NCBI RefSeq assembly: GCF_013488225.1
Contig: NZ_CP041238.1
Location: 521,501 to 585,500, forward strand
Direction: 5' to 3'
DNA length: 64,000 bases
From: Sinorhizobium mexicanum
Lineage (GTDB): Bacteria; Pseudomonadota; Alphaproteobacteria; Rhizobiales; Rhizobiaceae
In this document: positions 10,230 through 20,722 of the stretch, piece after piece
How positions within the stretch are numbered: position 1 is the first letter of the stretch
Layout of the letters: every line of letters begins with the position of its first letter
Made by a program: the position numbers and the translations under genes
Notes under the pieces: model-generated
The model's input: the letters and a program-made list of their open reading frames with translations, nothing else
What the model was told of the DNA's origin: nothing
Database searches by the model: none

Positions 10230-10636
10230 GAAATCCTCACATACTGAGAGGTCCGCGGGCTTGTCGCCCACGGCGTGACGCATTCCGAATTGTGGGGTGA
10301 AACTCCGTCATGGAGCGCCATGATGCCAACCGGCACGAAGGAGGCGGCCAAACCTTACTGCATGTTTCCTTAAATCGTAGCCGATTTAAGGATAAAACAT
10401 GCAGCACTTCAAAGTGCTACAGCGTCCCTTGCGCGTCTGATGAGACGCGCGGCGCTGTAGGACGTTCGACCTTCTCATGCGTCTGAATAGAGGATCAAAT
10501 CTTAAGATCCAGCCAACGCCGAGGCTAAATCAAGGTCGCGACACGCAAGTCTTGCCCGCCGAGTTTAATCGACGCGACATATGCTGTCGGGTTTGCGAAA
10601 TGGGCCGAAATGGGAGGCAAAACGCGGCGCTGTCGC
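10230..10636. other. 407-base gap: chemoreceptor leader and repeat
   Basis: Holds the upstream region of the chemoreceptor, a full RIME-like repeat at 10358-10460, and about 175 bases before the rbsK end in which no convincing gene is seen. Frames open here are short and lack ribosome binding sites. Confidence 0.6.
10358..10460. repeat. RIME-like palindromic repeat, full copy
   Basis: Two palindromes joined by a short spacer: ctgcatg to catgcag around taaatcgtagccgattta, then the ctacagcg to cgctgtag arm carrying gcgcgtc/gacgcgc. It is in inverse orientation to the copy at 40100-40203. Confidence 0.85.
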
Positions 10637-11536
10637 TTACAGACAGGCGGCAACCTCGGACGCCAGCGGTATGGCCGGTTGCGCACCGGGCTTGAGGCAT
10701 GCAAGCGATCCGGCGACCGCCGCTTGCCGCAGCGCGTCGGGAAGGGGGAGGCCGGCGTCGAGGCCCGCGGCCAGATAGCCGCAGAACGTATCGCCGGCGC
10801 CGACGGTGTCGACCGGTTCGATGGTCAGGCCCTTGGCGCGATGAACGGCACCGTCATGAATGGCGATCACGCCCTCGGCGCCAAGCGTCACGATCACGGT
10901 CCGGCCGGTTTCGTCGTGGAGCCGTTTCATCGCCGCCTCGCGCTCAGCACCGTCGATGCCGCTCTTGCCGGCCAGCAGTTCGAATTCGGTTTCGTTGGCT
11001 ATCACGATATCGGCCATTCGGCCGAGACGGGCGGCCTCGGGCGTCAGTGGGGCGATGTTGACGATCGAACGAATACCGCGGCGTTTGGCTTCCCCAAGCG
11101 CCTTTTCGACGGAGGCGGCCGGGATTTCGAGCTGCAGCATCAGCGTGTCGCCAGGCGACATTGCATCGAGCGCCGCCGTTGCGTCGCTCTCGCTCACCGT
11201 TGCATTGGCGCTGGCGACGACAACGATGACGTTTTCGCCGTCGCCACCGACGATGATATGTGCCGTACCGGTAGGCTCATCCACCGTCTTGATAAGGCCA
11301 AGATCGGCTCCCCCTTCTTTGAGCAGCGCCAGCGCACCCTCCGCAAAACTATCCCACCCGACGGCGCCGGCCATGCGCACTGACGCGCCGGCGCGGCGGG
11401 CAGCCAGCGCCTGGTTTGCGCCCTTGCCGCCGGCGGCGGTCGAAAAGCCTGTTCCGGCAACGGTTTCGCCGGGCTTCGGCAGGCGCGCGGTCGTAGCGAT
11501 CAGGTCCATGTTGATGGACCCAAGGACAGTGATCAT
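10637..11536 (-). CDS. rbsK: ribokinase
   Basis: PfkB-family sugar kinase that phosphorylates ribose to ribose-5-phosphate. N-terminal ITVLGSINMDLIA, the GGKGANQALAARRAGA substrate loop at about residues 38-53 and the C-terminal DTVGAGDTFCGYLA with the catalytic Asp are all present. At 299 residues it is of normal length. ATG 11536 is chosen because the family starts at this IxVxGSxNMD strand; the longer in-frame extension is not conserved in type. Its position beside a nucleoside hydrolase suggests use of ribose released from nucleosides, although the chemoreceptor gene lies between them. Confidence 0.93.
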   Translation of the reverse strand: MITVLGSINMDLIATTARLPKPGETVAGTGFSTAAGGKGANQALAARRAGASVRMAGAVGWDSFAEGALALLKEGGADLGLIKTVDEPTGTAHIIVGGDGENVIVVVASANATVSESDATAALDAMSPGDTLMLQLEIPAASVEKALGEAKRRGIRSIVNIAPLTPEAARLGRMADIVIANETEFELLAGKSGIDGAEREAAMKRLHDETGRTVIVTLGAEGVIAIHDGAVHRAKGLTIEPVDTVGAGDTFCGYLAAGLDAGLPLPDALRQAAVAGSLACLKPGAQPAIPLASEVAACL

Positions 11537-11588
11537 GTGGAGATGCCCTCGTCGGATTATTGATTTTCGCGAAGAGTGCCCGACCGCG

Positions 11589-12782
11589 TCAGTCCTCGTC
11601 AACCACCCGCAGCTTCAATTGCCCCATCCGGTTGTCCAGCGGCCGTCCGCTGCTGTCGCCCTCTGCGGGCGCGGCTTCGGCCGCGAGTTCCAGGGCCTCG
11701 ATCTTGGCGCCGCGCCGGGTCAACTTGTCCGACGAGATGAGGATGTCCTCGACGTCCTTCTGCGTCATGGCGAAATGGCCCTGGAGCTTGCGCACACGCT
11801 CGTCGAGCCGTGAAAGGTCGTCCATCAGCCGCGCGACTTCGCCCTGAATCAGGTGTGCCTGCTCGCGCATGCGCGCATCCTTGAGGATCGCCTGGATCAC
11901 CTGGATCGACAAAAGCAGCAGCGACGGCGAGACGATGACGATGCGCTGGCGATGCGCCTTTTGCACGACCGCCTCGAAGTGCTCGTGGATTTCGGCGAAG
12001 ATCGACTCGGAAGGCACAAAGAGGAAGGCCGTCTCCTGTGTTTCTCCCGGCAAGAGATACTTGCTGGCGATATCGCGGATATGCACCTCCATGTCACGGC
12101 GGAACGTCTGTGCCGCCTGCTGCCGCCGTTCGGCCGTCGCCGCGTCGCGCATCGCGTTCCATCCTTCGAGCGGAAACTTCGCGTCGATGACGAGCGGCGG
12201 CTGGCCGTTCGGCATGCGGATCGTGCAATCCGGGCGGGCGCCGTTCGAAAGCGTTGTCTGGAAGGCGAAAGCGCCCATTGGCAACCCGTCGGCAACGATC
12301 GCTTCCATGCGCGACTGGCCGAAGGCCCCGCGGGTCTGCTTGTTCGCCAGGATGGTCTGCAGTCCGGCCATGTCCTTGGCCAACGACTGAATGTTGTTCT
12401 GCGCGCTGTCGATCACGGCAAGCCGCTCCTGCAGACGGCGAAGGTTTTCGTGGGTCGCTTTCGTCTGCTCGCTGATCGAGGCGCCAATGCGGTGCGTCAT
12501 GCCGTCGATTCGCTGGCTGATAGACTGGTTGAGTTCCGCCTGACGGGTGCCGAAAACGTCCGCCATGGCGGCGATGCGGCCCTGCAATTCCGTCTGCGCA
12601 GCGAGAAGCGTCGCCATCTGCTCGTCACGCTCGCCGGCGCGGGCAAATCTTGCCCGGCGCGCAAGCATGAGGCTCGCGAGCGTCATGAGAAGTGCGGCGG
12701 CCGTGGCGAGATGACCGGCCGTGACGGGCAGGGCGCCGAGCAGGAACAAGGGATGGTCGAAGGAAAAGGCGATGGGCTCCAT
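11589..12782 (-). CDS. rmuC: DNA recombination protein RmuC
   Basis: A 397-residue RmuC-family protein. It has an N-terminal membrane helix (about 22-42), a coiled-coil region (about 50-140, [20 protein letters not shown] onward) and a PD-(D/E)XK nuclease-like core with [26 protein letters not shown] and [17 protein letters not shown]. The E. coli homologue limits inversions at short repeats; the biochemical activity is not established. It is divergent from def. Confidence 0.92.
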   Translation of the reverse strand: MEPIAFSFDHPLFLLGALPVTAGHLATAAALLMTLASLMLARRARFARAGERDEQMATLLAAQTELQGRIAAMADVFGTRQAELNQSISQRIDGMTHRIGASISEQTKATHENLRRLQERLAVIDSAQNNIQSLAKDMAGLQTILANKQTRGAFGQSRMEAIVADGLPMGAFAFQTTLSNGARPDCTIRMPNGQPPLVIDAKFPLEGWNAMRDAATAERRQQAAQTFRRDMEVHIRDIASKYLLPGETQETAFLFVPSESIFAEIHEHFEAVVQKAHRQRIVIVSPSLLLLSIQVIQAILKDARMREQAHLIQGEVARLMDDLSRLDERVRKLQGHFAMTQKDVEDILISSDKLTRRGAKIEALELAAEAAPAEGDSSGRPLDNRMGQLKLRVVDED

Positions 12783-12932
12783 GGCTGCAGCCTAACAGAT
12801 TCGTGCCCAAAAACCAGATCAAAACAAGAACAAACCTATTCCGGTCGTTGCGGACAACAAGCGCGGCGTGTCCGATCTTCGCCGGAGGCAATGTTCTTGC
12901 GCGCAAGCGGAAAGATCGGCTATGGGATCAGC

Positions 12933-13457
12933 ATGACGATCAAGCCGCTAATCATCCTTCCCGATCCGGTTCTGCGCCAGGTGTCCAAGCCGGTGGAGAC
13001 CATTGATGACGACATCCGCCGCCTCGCCGACGACATGCTGGAAACCATGTACGACGCGCCGGGCATCGGCCTTGCGGCGATCCAGATCGGCGTGCCGAAG
13101 CGCCTCCTGGTTCTCGACGTGTCGAAGGAAGGCGAGGAGAAGACCCCGCTCGTCTTCATCAATCCGAAAATCGTCAGATCCGCCGATGAGCGCTCGGTCT
13201 ACGAGGAAGGCTGCCTGTCGATCCCGGACTACTACGCCGAAGTGGAGCGCCCGGCGGCGATTACCGTCGAATATCTCGATCGCCACGGCAAGGAGCATAC
13301 GCTCGAGGCGGATGGCCTGCTTGCCACCTGCCTGCAGCACGAGATCGATCATCTGAACGGCGTCCTGTTCATCGATCATATCTCCAAGCTCAAGCGGGAT
13401 ATCGTGATCCGCAAGTTCACCAAGGCAGCCAAGACACGCGGCGCCAAAGCGATTTGA
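12933..13457 (+). CDS. def: peptide deformylase
   Basis: Removes the N-formyl group from nascent proteins; metal-dependent. The three family motifs are intact: GIGLAAIQ (44-51), EGCLSIP with metal ligand C94, and HEIDH with H136, E137 and H140. At 174 residues it is of normal length. A much longer open frame extends upstream, but the family begins at [12 protein letters not shown], so ATG 12933 is used. fmt follows, the classic def-fmt pairing. Confidence 0.95.
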   Translation: MTIKPLIILPDPVLRQVSKPVETIDDDIRRLADDMLETMYDAPGIGLAAIQIGVPKRLLVLDVSKEGEEKTPLVFINPKIVRSADERSVYEEGCLSIPDYYAEVERPAAITVEYLDRHGKEHTLEADGLLATCLQHEIDHLNGVLFIDHISKLKRDIVIRKFTKAAKTRGAKAI

Positions 13458-13463
13458 GATCGC

Positions 13464-13490
13464 GAGCGGGGTGAGACGAGCATCCCGCTC
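13464..13490. promoter_or_regulatory. hairpin in the def-fmt gap
   Basis: GAGCGGG (13464-13470) pairs with CCCGCTC (13484-13490), 7 bases after the def stop. There is no clean T tail, so a partial terminator or a transcript-processing site is possible. Confidence 0.35.
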
Positions 13491-13570
13491 CAACTCTTTA
13501 TCGAGAGCGCCGCGCACCGGTGCCGGAAATCGCAGGCGCAGCCTGATTTCAAGAGACGGAGTTTGCCGCC

Positions 13571-14506
13571 TTGTCGCTTCGCATCATTTTCATGGGAACG
13601 CCGGAATTCTCTGTGCCGACGCTTGTCGCACTCGCCGAGGCTGGCCATGAGATCGCCGCGGTCTACACGCAGCCCCCGCGTCCTGGCGGGCGACGTGGTC
13701 TCGACCTGCAGAAGTCTCCGGTTCATCAGGCAGCCGAACTTCTCGGCATCCCCGTTCTGACCCCGCCGAACTTTAAGGATGCTTCTGATCGCGCGACCTT
13801 CGCCAAGTTCAACGCCGACGTCGCCGTCGTCGTCGCCTACGGCTTGCTGCTGCCCGAGGCGATCCTCCAGGGAACGAGGCATGGCTGCTACAACGGACAC
13901 GCCTCGCTGCTGCCGCGCTGGCGCGGGGCAGCGCCGATCCAGCGCGCAATCATGGCCGGCGACCACGAGACCGGCATGATGGTGATGAAGATGGACAAGG
14001 GGCTCGATACCGGCCCGGTCGCGCTCGCCAAGGCCGTTGCGATCGGCGAGACGATGACGGCTGGCGAGCTGCACGACAAGCTGATGCAGGTCGGCGCGGC
14101 CCTGATGAAGGAGGCGATGGCGAAGCTCGAACTGGGTGAGCTGCCGCTGACGCCGCAACCGGAGGGGGGGGCCGTCTACGCTGCCAAGATCAGCAAGGCG
14201 GAGACCCGGATCGATTTCACCAGGCCGGCGGGCGAGGTTCACAACCACATTCGTGGCCTTTCGCCTTTTCCCGGAGCCTGGTTCGAACTGACGATTGCTG
14301 GAAAGCCGGAACGCATAAAAGTGCTGAATTCCGAGAAAGCCGCCGGAGCCGACGCGGCTGGCACCGTCCTGGACGAGGCACTAACCATTGCCTGCGGCGA
14401 CGGCGCGGTGCGGCCGACCCGGTTGCAGAAGGCCGGCGGCAAGCCGCTCGCCGTCGCCGAGTTCCTGCGCGGAACACCCCTCGCTCGCGGCACGAGGATC
14501 GCCTGA
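13571..14506 (+). CDS. fmt: methionyl-tRNA formyltransferase
   Basis: Formylates initiator Met-tRNA with 10-formyl-THF. The formyltransferase core shows [31 protein letters not shown] and DKGLDTGP; a C-terminal OB-like domain follows ([17 protein letters not shown]). At 311 residues it is of normal length. The best start is TTG 13571, since the family begins [13 protein letters not shown] and ACGGAG lies about 10 bases upstream. The stop overlaps the truA start by one base (TGATG), implying coupled translation. Confidence 0.95.
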   Translation: MSLRIIFMGTPEFSVPTLVALAEAGHEIAAVYTQPPRPGGRRGLDLQKSPVHQAAELLGIPVLTPPNFKDASDRATFAKFNADVAVVVAYGLLLPEAILQGTRHGCYNGHASLLPRWRGAAPIQRAIMAGDHETGMMVMKMDKGLDTGPVALAKAVAIGETMTAGELHDKLMQVGAALMKEAMAKLELGELPLTPQPEGGAVYAAKISKAETRIDFTRPAGEVHNHIRGLSPFPGAWFELTIAGKPERIKVLNSEKAAGADAAGTVLDEALTIACGDGAVRPTRLQKAGGKPLAVAEFLRGTPLARGTRIA

Positions 14507-15249
14507 TGCCGCGCTATCGCCTGATCGTCGAATACGACGGCTCCGGCTATGTCGGCTGGCAGCGTCAGGAAAACGGTCCGTCCGTCCAGGGTGCGATCGA
14601 GAAGGCGATCCTGTCGCTGACCGGAGAGACGGTGTCCGTCCGCGGGGCGGGACGCACCGATTCCGGCGTCCATGCCATGGGCCAGGTGGCGCATGCGGAC
14701 CTCACGCGCGAATGGAAGACGCACACCTTGCGCAACGCGCTCAATGCGCATCTCGCGCTTGCCGGCGAACGTGTCTCTATTCTCGACGCACTCGAAGCGC
14801 CGGCTGATTTCGACGCGCGTTTCTCGGCAGTCCGCCGCCACTATCTTTACCGCATCATCTCCCGTCGTTCGCCGCTGGCGCTTGAAGCAAGGCGCGCCTG
14901 GTGGGTGCCGAAAACGCTCGACCATGAGGCCATGCATGAGGCCGCACAACGCCTGGTCGGCCACCACGATTTCACCACCTTCCGCTCCGCCCACTGCCAG
15001 GCGACGAGCCCGCTGCGTACGCTTGATCGGCTCGACGTGACGCGGGCGGGGGACCTCATCGAGATCCGTGCCACAGCCCAGAGCTTTCTGCACAACCAGA
15101 TTCGCTCCTTCGCCGGTTCGCTGAAGCTGGTGGGCGAGGGCAAGTGGACGCCAGACGAGTTGCAGGCGGCGCTCGAAGCGCGCGATCGAAAGGCCTGCGG
15201 GCCGGTGGCGCCTCCTGACGGCCTCTACTTCATGCAGGTGGATTACTGA
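14506..15249 (+). CDS. truA: tRNA pseudouridine(38-40) synthase
   Basis: Converts U38-U40 in the anticodon stem to pseudouridine. Catalytic D52 lies in [41 protein letters not shown] and [14 protein letters not shown] are conserved. At 247 residues it is of normal length. It is translationally coupled to fmt. A different palindromic repeat follows the stop. Confidence 0.95.
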   Translation: MPRYRLIVEYDGSGYVGWQRQENGPSVQGAIEKAILSLTGETVSVRGAGRTDSGVHAMGQVAHADLTREWKTHTLRNALNAHLALAGERVSILDALEAPADFDARFSAVRRHYLYRIISRRSPLALEARRAWWVPKTLDHEAMHEAAQRLVGHHDFTTFRSAHCQATSPLRTLDRLDVTRAGDLIEIRATAQSFLHNQIRSFAGSLKLVGEGKWTPDELQAALEARDRKACGPVAPPDGLYFMQVDY

Positions 15250-15290
15250 CCTTCGCGACAGCGCCGCGCGCAGCAGGCGCAGCGCCTCGC

Positions 15291-15396
15291 TAGAGCGCCG
15301 TGCGTTCAAATGAACGCGCAAAGGACGCTCGAGCACTTTGATTCTAGAGCACCTTGTCCGCTTTCAGCGATTCCACTTGAATGCGGGATGCTCTAG
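15291..15396. repeat. palindromic repeat, tagagcgccgtgcg type
   Basis: About 106 bases, closely matching 54074-54179. It has an inner ccgtgcgttcaaatgaacgcgc palindrome, then actttgattctagagca and a gctttcag to gatgctctag arm. It resembles RIME in layout, but the right half differs. Confidence 0.75.
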
Positions 15397-15989
15397 CCCG
15401 GAACGAGACCAAAGAAACGCTGCAGAACCTCGCCGATCATCATCGACGGCAGCAGGAAGAGTGCCGTCAATGCGGCCGCCAGCAAGGTCTGGTTGCCGGT
15501 GACCGTGCGCAGAAGCCGGAAGAGCAGCCCAACGCTGACGACCAGCAGCAAGAGCCAGATCAGGCTTGTCAGGCCCTGACTGCCCGGGATCAGCAGACGG
15601 ATCGCAGCGGGCAGCGCCATGGCATAGGAGAGCGGCACCGAGAGCCAGTTGGTGGTAACGATCACCGGCACCACAAAAATCGTAAAACCGAGCGGCCGGG
15701 ACAGGATGACGATCAGGACGATAGGCAGCAGCCAGCTGGCGAGGTCGACGGCAAGCAGCTTCAGGATGAAGCTGAAGCCGATCGTCGTGCCGGCCGGCAT
15801 GGCCGAAAGATAAAAGAGCCGCCAGGACGCCCAGGTCACGGCGATCGCCGGCAGGGACCAGAGCATTGCCGCAAACGAACGCCATAGGCCGCTTTCGCTG
15901 ATGTCCAGCCAGCGGAAGCCCTCGCGGTTGCCCTGGATGAGCAGCCATAACCCCTTGACGTAGGTGAGGACCTCCTCAAGCAGCGGCAT
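15393..15989 (-). CDS. polytopic membrane protein, unknown function
   Basis: A 198-residue hydrophobic protein with about five predicted membrane helices ([87 protein letters not shown]). No catalytic motif is seen. Its start overlaps the end of dapE by 14 bases, so the two genes are cotranscribed. Similar genes sit beside dapE in related rhizobia. It may belong to the Yip1-like membrane proteins, but this is not certain. Confidence 0.75.
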   Translation of the reverse strand: MPLLEEVLTYVKGLWLLIQGNREGFRWLDISESGLWRSFAAMLWSLPAIAVTWASWRLFYLSAMPAGTTIGFSFILKLLAVDLASWLLPIVLIVILSRPLGFTIFVVPVIVTTNWLSVPLSYAMALPAAIRLLIPGSQGLTSLIWLLLLVVSVGLLFRLLRTVTGNQTLLAAALTALFLLPSMMIGEVLQRFFGLVPG

Positions 15990-17169
15990 GACCGAACCAG
16001 CGGGCTATGAAGGTCTCGTAGATTCCCGTCAAGGTTTCGAGATCGGCGACGGCAACGCGCTCGTCCACCATATGCATCGTCTGCCCGACGAGGCCGAATT
16101 CGACGACGGGGCAATAATCCTTGATGAAGCGCGCATCCGAGGTGCCGCCGGTAGTCGAAAGCTTCGGCTGGCGCCCGACGACGGCCTCGACCGCGCCGGA
16201 AAGCGAATCGATGAGGGCGTTGTTGCGCGTGAGGAACACGTGGCTAGGACGCTCGTTCCAGACGATGTCGTAGCGGACCGGTGCGCGGCCGGACCTAAGC
16301 TTGTCGCTCGCTGCGGCGCGATCGAGCCTGGCGCCAATCTCCGCCATGAGGCTTTCGGCGGTCCAATTGTCGTTGAAGCGAACGTTGAAGCTGGCGCTCG
16401 CTTTCGCCGGAATGACGTTGACGGCCGGATTGCCGACATCGATGGTCGTGACCTCGAGGTTCGATGGCTGGAAGCTCTCGGTACCGTTGTCGAAGCGCGG
16501 GTCCATCAGGGCCTCGGTCAGCTGCAGGATGCCGCGCACGGGATTGTCGGCGAGGTGCGGATAGGCCGCATGCCCCTGGATGCCGTGAACCGTGATCCGG
16601 CCCGAGAGCGAGCCGCGCCGGCCGATCTTTATCATGTCGCCGAGCTGATCGGGATTGGTCGGTTCGCCGACGAGACAGGCATCCCAGCGTTCGCCTTTCG
16701 CCGCCGCCCACTGAAGAAGTTTTGTCGTGCCGTTGATGGCCGGGCCTTCCTCGTCGCCGGTAATCAGGAACGAGATCGAACCTTTCGGCGCGCCATGCTT
16801 CTCGATGTGGCGGGCAACGGCCGCCACGAAGCAGGCGATGCCGCCCTTCATGTCGACGGCGCCGCGGCCATACATTTCGCCTCCGGCGATCGCTGCGGAG
16901 AAGGGTGGGTGGGTCCAGGCGGCTTCATCCCCGACCGGCACGACGTCGGTATGCCCGGCGAACATCAGGTGCGGGCCATCGCTTCCAAGGCGCGCGTAGA
17001 GATTTTCGATGTCCGGGGTGCCGGCTTCCTTTGCCACCACGCGGTCCACGGTGAAGCCAAGCGGCTTTAGCATCGCTTCGAGAGCGGCAAGCGCGCCGCC
17101 TTCGGCGGGTGTGACGGAGGGGCAGCGAATCAGGGTGGAAAGATTGGTAATCGGATTGGTGGACGTCAT
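15976..17169 (-). CDS. dapE: succinyl-diaminopimelate desuccinylase
   Basis: M20 zinc peptidase-family enzyme of the lysine/meso-DAP pathway; hydrolyses N-succinyl-LL-DAP. Metal and catalytic motifs: [12 protein letters not shown] (His, Asp), [11 protein letters not shown] (Asp) and TGDEEGPA (Glu-Glu). The C-terminal [12 protein letters not shown] is also typical. At 397 residues it is normal. dapD, the enzyme two steps earlier, lies 10 kb away on the same strand at 27598-28455. Confidence 0.95.
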   Translation of the reverse strand: MTSTNPITNLSTLIRCPSVTPAEGGALAALEAMLKPLGFTVDRVVAKEAGTPDIENLYARLGSDGPHLMFAGHTDVVPVGDEAAWTHPPFSAAIAGGEMYGRGAVDMKGGIACFVAAVARHIEKHGAPKGSISFLITGDEEGPAINGTTKLLQWAAAKGERWDACLVGEPTNPDQLGDMIKIGRRGSLSGRITVHGIQGHAAYPHLADNPVRGILQLTEALMDPRFDNGTESFQPSNLEVTTIDVGNPAVNVIPAKASASFNVRFNDNWTAESLMAEIGARLDRAAASDKLRSGRAPVRYDIVWNERPSHVFLTRNNALIDSLSGAVEAVVGRQPKLSTTGGTSDARFIKDYCPVVEFGLVGQTMHMVDERVAVADLETLTGIYETFIARWFGHAAA

Positions 17170-17266
17170 CTATCGGAATGCCATCTGCGGAGGGCACGCA
17201 GGCCTGTGAGGTCGGAGGTTGCTGGTTTATCCGATCGAGTGTCGGCTGTCACGCGTGATGGTGAGG

Positions 17267-17321
17267 CTACAGCGCCACGCGTCCAATCGGACGCGCGGCG
17301 CTGTAGCATTTTGAAATGCAG
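17267..17321. repeat. RIME-like repeat, partial copy
   Basis: Contains the ctacagcg to cgctgtag palindrome with the cgcgtcc/ggacgcg inner arm, then a shortened tail cattttgaaatgcag. The second palindrome is missing. Confidence 0.7.
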
Positions 17322-17343
17322 TAGGCGCCCTCGGTGAAGGCAA

Positions 17344-17373
17344 GCGGGCCGGACGAATTATCGTCCGGCCCGC
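17344..17373 (-). terminator. strong hairpin after RND pump gene
   Basis: A perfect 13-base stem: 17344-17356 pairs with 17361-17373 around a 4-base loop (atta). It lies 31 bases past the RND permease stop codon. No T run follows, but stem strength and position suit transcript termination or 3' end protection. Confidence 0.65.
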
Positions 17374-17403
17374 AGGGAGCGCAGGGGGCAGGGGAGGAGG
17401 ACC

Positions 17404-20400
17404 TCACTCGCCGGGGGCGAGATGAGGTGCTTCGATGTGCGCTCCGGCGTGCTTCAGCGGCCGCTCTCCGGAGAGCTTGCGGATCAGCACGTAGAAGACC
17501 GGCGTCATGAAGATGCCGAAGGCGGTAACGCCGATCATGCCGGCAAAGACCGCGACGCCCATGGCCGAGCGCATTTCCGCACCGGCACCGGTGGAGGTGA
17601 CAAGCGGCACGACGCCCATGATGAAGGCCATCGAGGTCATCAGGATCGGCCTCAGACGCAGCCGGCTCGCCTCGATCGCGGCAGCGACTGGGCTGCTGCC
17701 GGAAAGTTCGAGTTCGCGAGCGAACTCGACGATCAGGATCGCGTTCTTGGCGGACAGGCCGACGAGCACGATCAAGCCGATCTGGGTGAAGACGTTGTTG
17801 TCTCCGCCGGTCAGCCAGACGCCGGTGAGCGCCGCCATGATGCCCATCGGCACGATCAGCACGATCGCGATCGGCAGCAACAGGCTTTCATACTGGGCCG
17901 CCAACACGAGATAGACGAGCAGCAGCGCCAGCGGAAAGACCAGGAGTCCCGAGTTGCCGGCGAGGATCTGCTGATAGGTCAGGTCCGTCCACTCGAAGCT
18001 GATGCCGGGCGGTAGCGTCTCGGAGGCGATCTTTTCGATCGCAGCCTGCGCCTGGCCGGACGAATAGCCCGGTGCCGGGCCGCCGTTGATATCGGCGGAC
18101 AGGAAGCCGTTGTACCGGATCGCCCGTTCCGCGCCGACGGTCTGCTCGACCTTCAACAGCGCCGAAAGCGGAATCATTTCGCCCGACTGCGAGCGGACCT
18201 TCAGCCGGCCGATGTCGTCGGCATGGCTGCGGTAGCTCGCATCGGCCTGCACGCGTACGCTGTAGGTTCGGCCGAAGGCGTTGAAGTCGTTGACGTAGAG
18301 CGAGCCCAGATAGATCTGCAGGGTTTCGAACACGTCGGTCACCGCCACGCCGAGCTGGCGCGCCTTGACGCGGTCGAGGTCGGCGTAGAGCTGCGGCACA
18401 TTGATCTGATAGCTCGAATAGAGCCCCGCGAGTTCCGGTGTTGCCATCGCTTTCGCAAGGAACGCCTTGGCCGCATCGTCGAGCGCCCGGTAGCCGAGTC
18501 CGTTCTTGTCCTCGATCTGCAGCTTGAAGCCGCCGGTCGTGCCGAGGCCCTGAACGGGCGGCGGCGGGAACATGGCGATGAAGGCATCCTGGATCGCGCC
18601 GAACTCCTGGTTCAGTTGCATGGCGATCGCCCCGCCGGAGAGTTCCGGCGTTGTGCGTTCCTCGAACGGTTTCAGCGACACGAAGACGATGCCCGAGTTC
18701 GACGAGTTGGTGAAGCCGTTGATCGACAGACCCGGGAAGGCGATGGCATGTTCGACGCCCGGATGCTTGAGCGCGATCTCGCTCATGCGCCGGATGACGT
18801 CTTCCGAGCGGTCAAGCGTCGCCGCATCCGGCAATTGCGCGAACCCGATCAGATATTGCTTGTCCTGGGCCGGCACGAAGCCGCCGGGAACGGCGCGGAA
18901 CAGGGTGAAGGTGACGCCGATAAGGATCACGTAGACGCCCATGATCAGCGACTTGCGTGTGAGAATGCCGCCGACGCCGCGGCCGTAGGCTTCCGAGCTC
19001 TTGCCGAAGAAGCGGTTGAAGCCGCGGAAGAACCAGCCGAAGAGCCTGTCCATCACGCGCGTCAGCAGGTCCTTCGGCGCGTGGTGATCCTTCAGGAGAA
19101 GGGCGGCGAGCGCCGGAGAAAGCGTCAGCGAATTGAAGGCGGAGATCACAGTCGAGATCGCGATCGTCAGCGCGAATTGGCGGTAGAACTGTCCCGTCAG
19201 GCCGGTGATGAAGGCGAGCGGCACGAAGACCGCGACCAGCACCAGCGCGATCGCGATGATCGGGCCGGAAACCTCCGACATGGCGCGATAGGTCGCCTGC
19301 ACCGGCGAAAGCCCCTGCGCGATGTTGCGCTCGACGTTCTCGACGACGACGATGGCGTCATCGACGACGATGCCGATCGCCAGCACCAGGCCGAAGAGGC
19401 TCAGCGCATTGATCGAAAATCCGAAGACGTACATCACCGCGAAGGTGCCGACGATCGAGACCGGCACGGCGACCAGCGGGATGATCGAGGCGCGCCAGGT
19501 CTGCAGGAAGACGATCACGACGAGCACCACCAGTGCGATCGCTTCGAGCAGTGTATGAACGACCGACTCGATCGAGGCTCTGACGAACTGCGTCGTGTCG
19601 TAGACGATCTCGTAGTCGACGCCTTCCGGCATGGTCTGCTTCAGCTCGGCCATCGCCTTGTGCACGTTTTCCGAGATCTGGATGGCGTTGGAGCCCGGTG
19701 CCTGGAAGACGCCCATGCCGACGGCAGCCTTGTTGTCGAGGAGGGAGCGCAGCGAGTAGTCGGCTGCGCCCATTTCGACGCGCGCGACGTCGCCAAGGCG
19801 CGTGATCTCGCCATCGGCGCCGGATTTGACCACGATGTCGGCAAAGTCTTCCGGTGTCCTCAGCCGCCCCTGGGCATTAACGGAGAGTTGCAGGTCGAGC
19901 CCGGCAACCGAGGGAGACGCGCCGATGACGCCGGCGGCGGCTTGGACGTTCTGTCCGCGAATGGCATTGGCGATGTCGCTGGCAGCAAGCCCGCGCTCGG
20001 CTGCCTTTTCAGGGTCGATCCAGACACGCATCGAGTAGTCGCCGCCGCCGAAGATCTGCACCTGGCCGACGCCCTCTACACGCGCAAGCCGATCCTTCAC
20101 GTTCAAGACGCCGTAGTTGCGCAGGTAGTTAATGTCGTATTGACCGTTCGGCGAGATGAGGTGCACCACGAGCGTCAGGTCGGGCGAGCTCTTGACCGTC
20201 GTAACGCCGAGACGCCGCACCTCTTCCGGCAGGCGGGGTTCTGCCTGCGAGACGCGGTTCTGAACCAGCTGCTGGGCCTGGTCCGGATCGGTGCCGAGCT
20301 CGAAGGTGACGGTCAGCGTCATCAGGCCGTCGGCCGTCGCCTGGCTCTGCATGTAGAGCATGCCCTCGACGCCGTTGATCTGTTCTTCAAGCGGGGTTGC

Positions 20401-20589
20401 AACGGTCTCGGCGATCACCGAGGGATTGGCGCCTGGGTACTGGGCGCGCACGACGATCTGCGGCGGCACGACTTCCGGATACTCCGAGATCGGCAGGCCG
20501 GTCATGCCGATAAGGCCCGCGACGAATATGAGTACCGACAGAACGCCCGCGAAGACCGGGCGGTCAACGAAAAAGCGTGAGAAATTCAT
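17404..20589 (-). CDS. RND multidrug efflux permease (HAE1/AcrB family)
   Basis: A 1061-residue inner-membrane drug/proton antiporter. It starts with FSRFFVDRPVFAGVLSVLIF, has two large periplasmic loops, about 12 membrane helices, and the TM4 proton-relay aspartates in IGIVVDDAIVVVENVER (about residues 408-409). GGxF-type and GFVPAQDKQYL segments are typical of AcrB/MexB relatives. AAGGGGGA precedes ATG 20589. It is the last gene of an operon with the membrane-fusion partner upstream; no outer-membrane channel gene is present, so it must use one encoded elsewhere. Confidence 0.95.
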   Translation of the reverse strand: MNFSRFFVDRPVFAGVLSVLIFVAGLIGMTGLPISEYPEVVPPQIVVRAQYPGANPSVIAETVATPLEEQINGVEGMLYMQSQATADGLMTLTVTFELGTDPDQAQQLVQNRVSQAEPRLPEEVRRLGVTTVKSSPDLTLVVHLISPNGQYDINYLRNYGVLNVKDRLARVEGVGQVQIFGGGDYSMRVWIDPEKAAERGLAASDIANAIRGQNVQAAAGVIGASPSVAGLDLQLSVNAQGRLRTPEDFADIVVKSGADGEITRLGDVARVEMGAADYSLRSLLDNKAAVGMGVFQAPGSNAIQISENVHKAMAELKQTMPEGVDYEIVYDTTQFVRASIESVVHTLLEAIALVVLVVIVFLQTWRASIIPLVAVPVSIVGTFAVMYVFGFSINALSLFGLVLAIGIVVDDAIVVVENVERNIAQGLSPVQATYRAMSEVSGPIIAIALVLVAVFVPLAFITGLTGQFYRQFALTIAISTVISAFNSLTLSPALAALLLKDHHAPKDLLTRVMDRLFGWFFRGFNRFFGKSSEAYGRGVGGILTRKSLIMGVYVILIGVTFTLFRAVPGGFVPAQDKQYLIGFAQLPDAATLDRSEDVIRRMSEIALKHPGVEHAIAFPGLSINGFTNSSNSGIVFVSLKPFEERTTPELSGGAIAMQLNQEFGAIQDAFIAMFPPPPVQGLGTTGGFKLQIEDKNGLGYRALDDAAKAFLAKAMATPELAGLYSSYQINVPQLYADLDRVKARQLGVAVTDVFETLQIYLGSLYVNDFNAFGRTYSVRVQADASYRSHADDIGRLKVRSQSGEMIPLSALLKVEQTVGAERAIRYNGFLSADINGGPAPGYSSGQAQAAIEKIASETLPPGISFEWTDLTYQQILAGNSGLLVFPLALLLVYLVLAAQYESLLLPIAIVLIVPMGIMAALTGVWLTGGDNNVFTQIGLIVLVGLSAKNAILIVEFARELELSGSSPVAAAIEASRLRLRPILMTSMAFIMGVVPLVTSTGAGAEMRSAMGVAVFAGMIGVTAFGIFMTPVFYVLIRKLSGERPLKHAGAHIEAPHLAPGE

Positions 20590-20680
20590 AACGATCCCCC
20601 TTGGGACAAAAAACCATGCATCCGCGACGAGGATGTTCGCCGCGAGCGTCTAAGCATGCAGTTAGGTGTTCGGTCGGCGC

Positions 20681-20712
20681 CGCCTCGCGTCCTCTCCGAG
20701 GAAGGCGAGGCG
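20681..20712 (-). promoter_or_regulatory. hairpin between adaptor and pump genes
   Basis: CGCCTCGC (20681-20688) pairs with GCGAGGCG (20705-20712) in the 133-base gap inside the efflux operon. It could adjust the adaptor to pump ratio through RNA processing; there is no T run to suggest full termination. Confidence 0.4.
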
Positions 20713-20722
20713 CCGCGTTCAA

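Noticed and set aside
11853..12932. Long N-terminal extension in frame with peptide deformylase
   Set aside because: It runs antisense through rmuC. Deformylases begin at the [12 protein letters not shown] region, so the extension is a chance open frame.
18223..20580. A 785-codon open frame on the plus strand
   Set aside because: It is the antisense shadow of the RND permease gene. Its product is a low-complexity Arg/Asp/Glu-rich sequence with no domain, and the opposite strand encodes a full AcrB-type protein.
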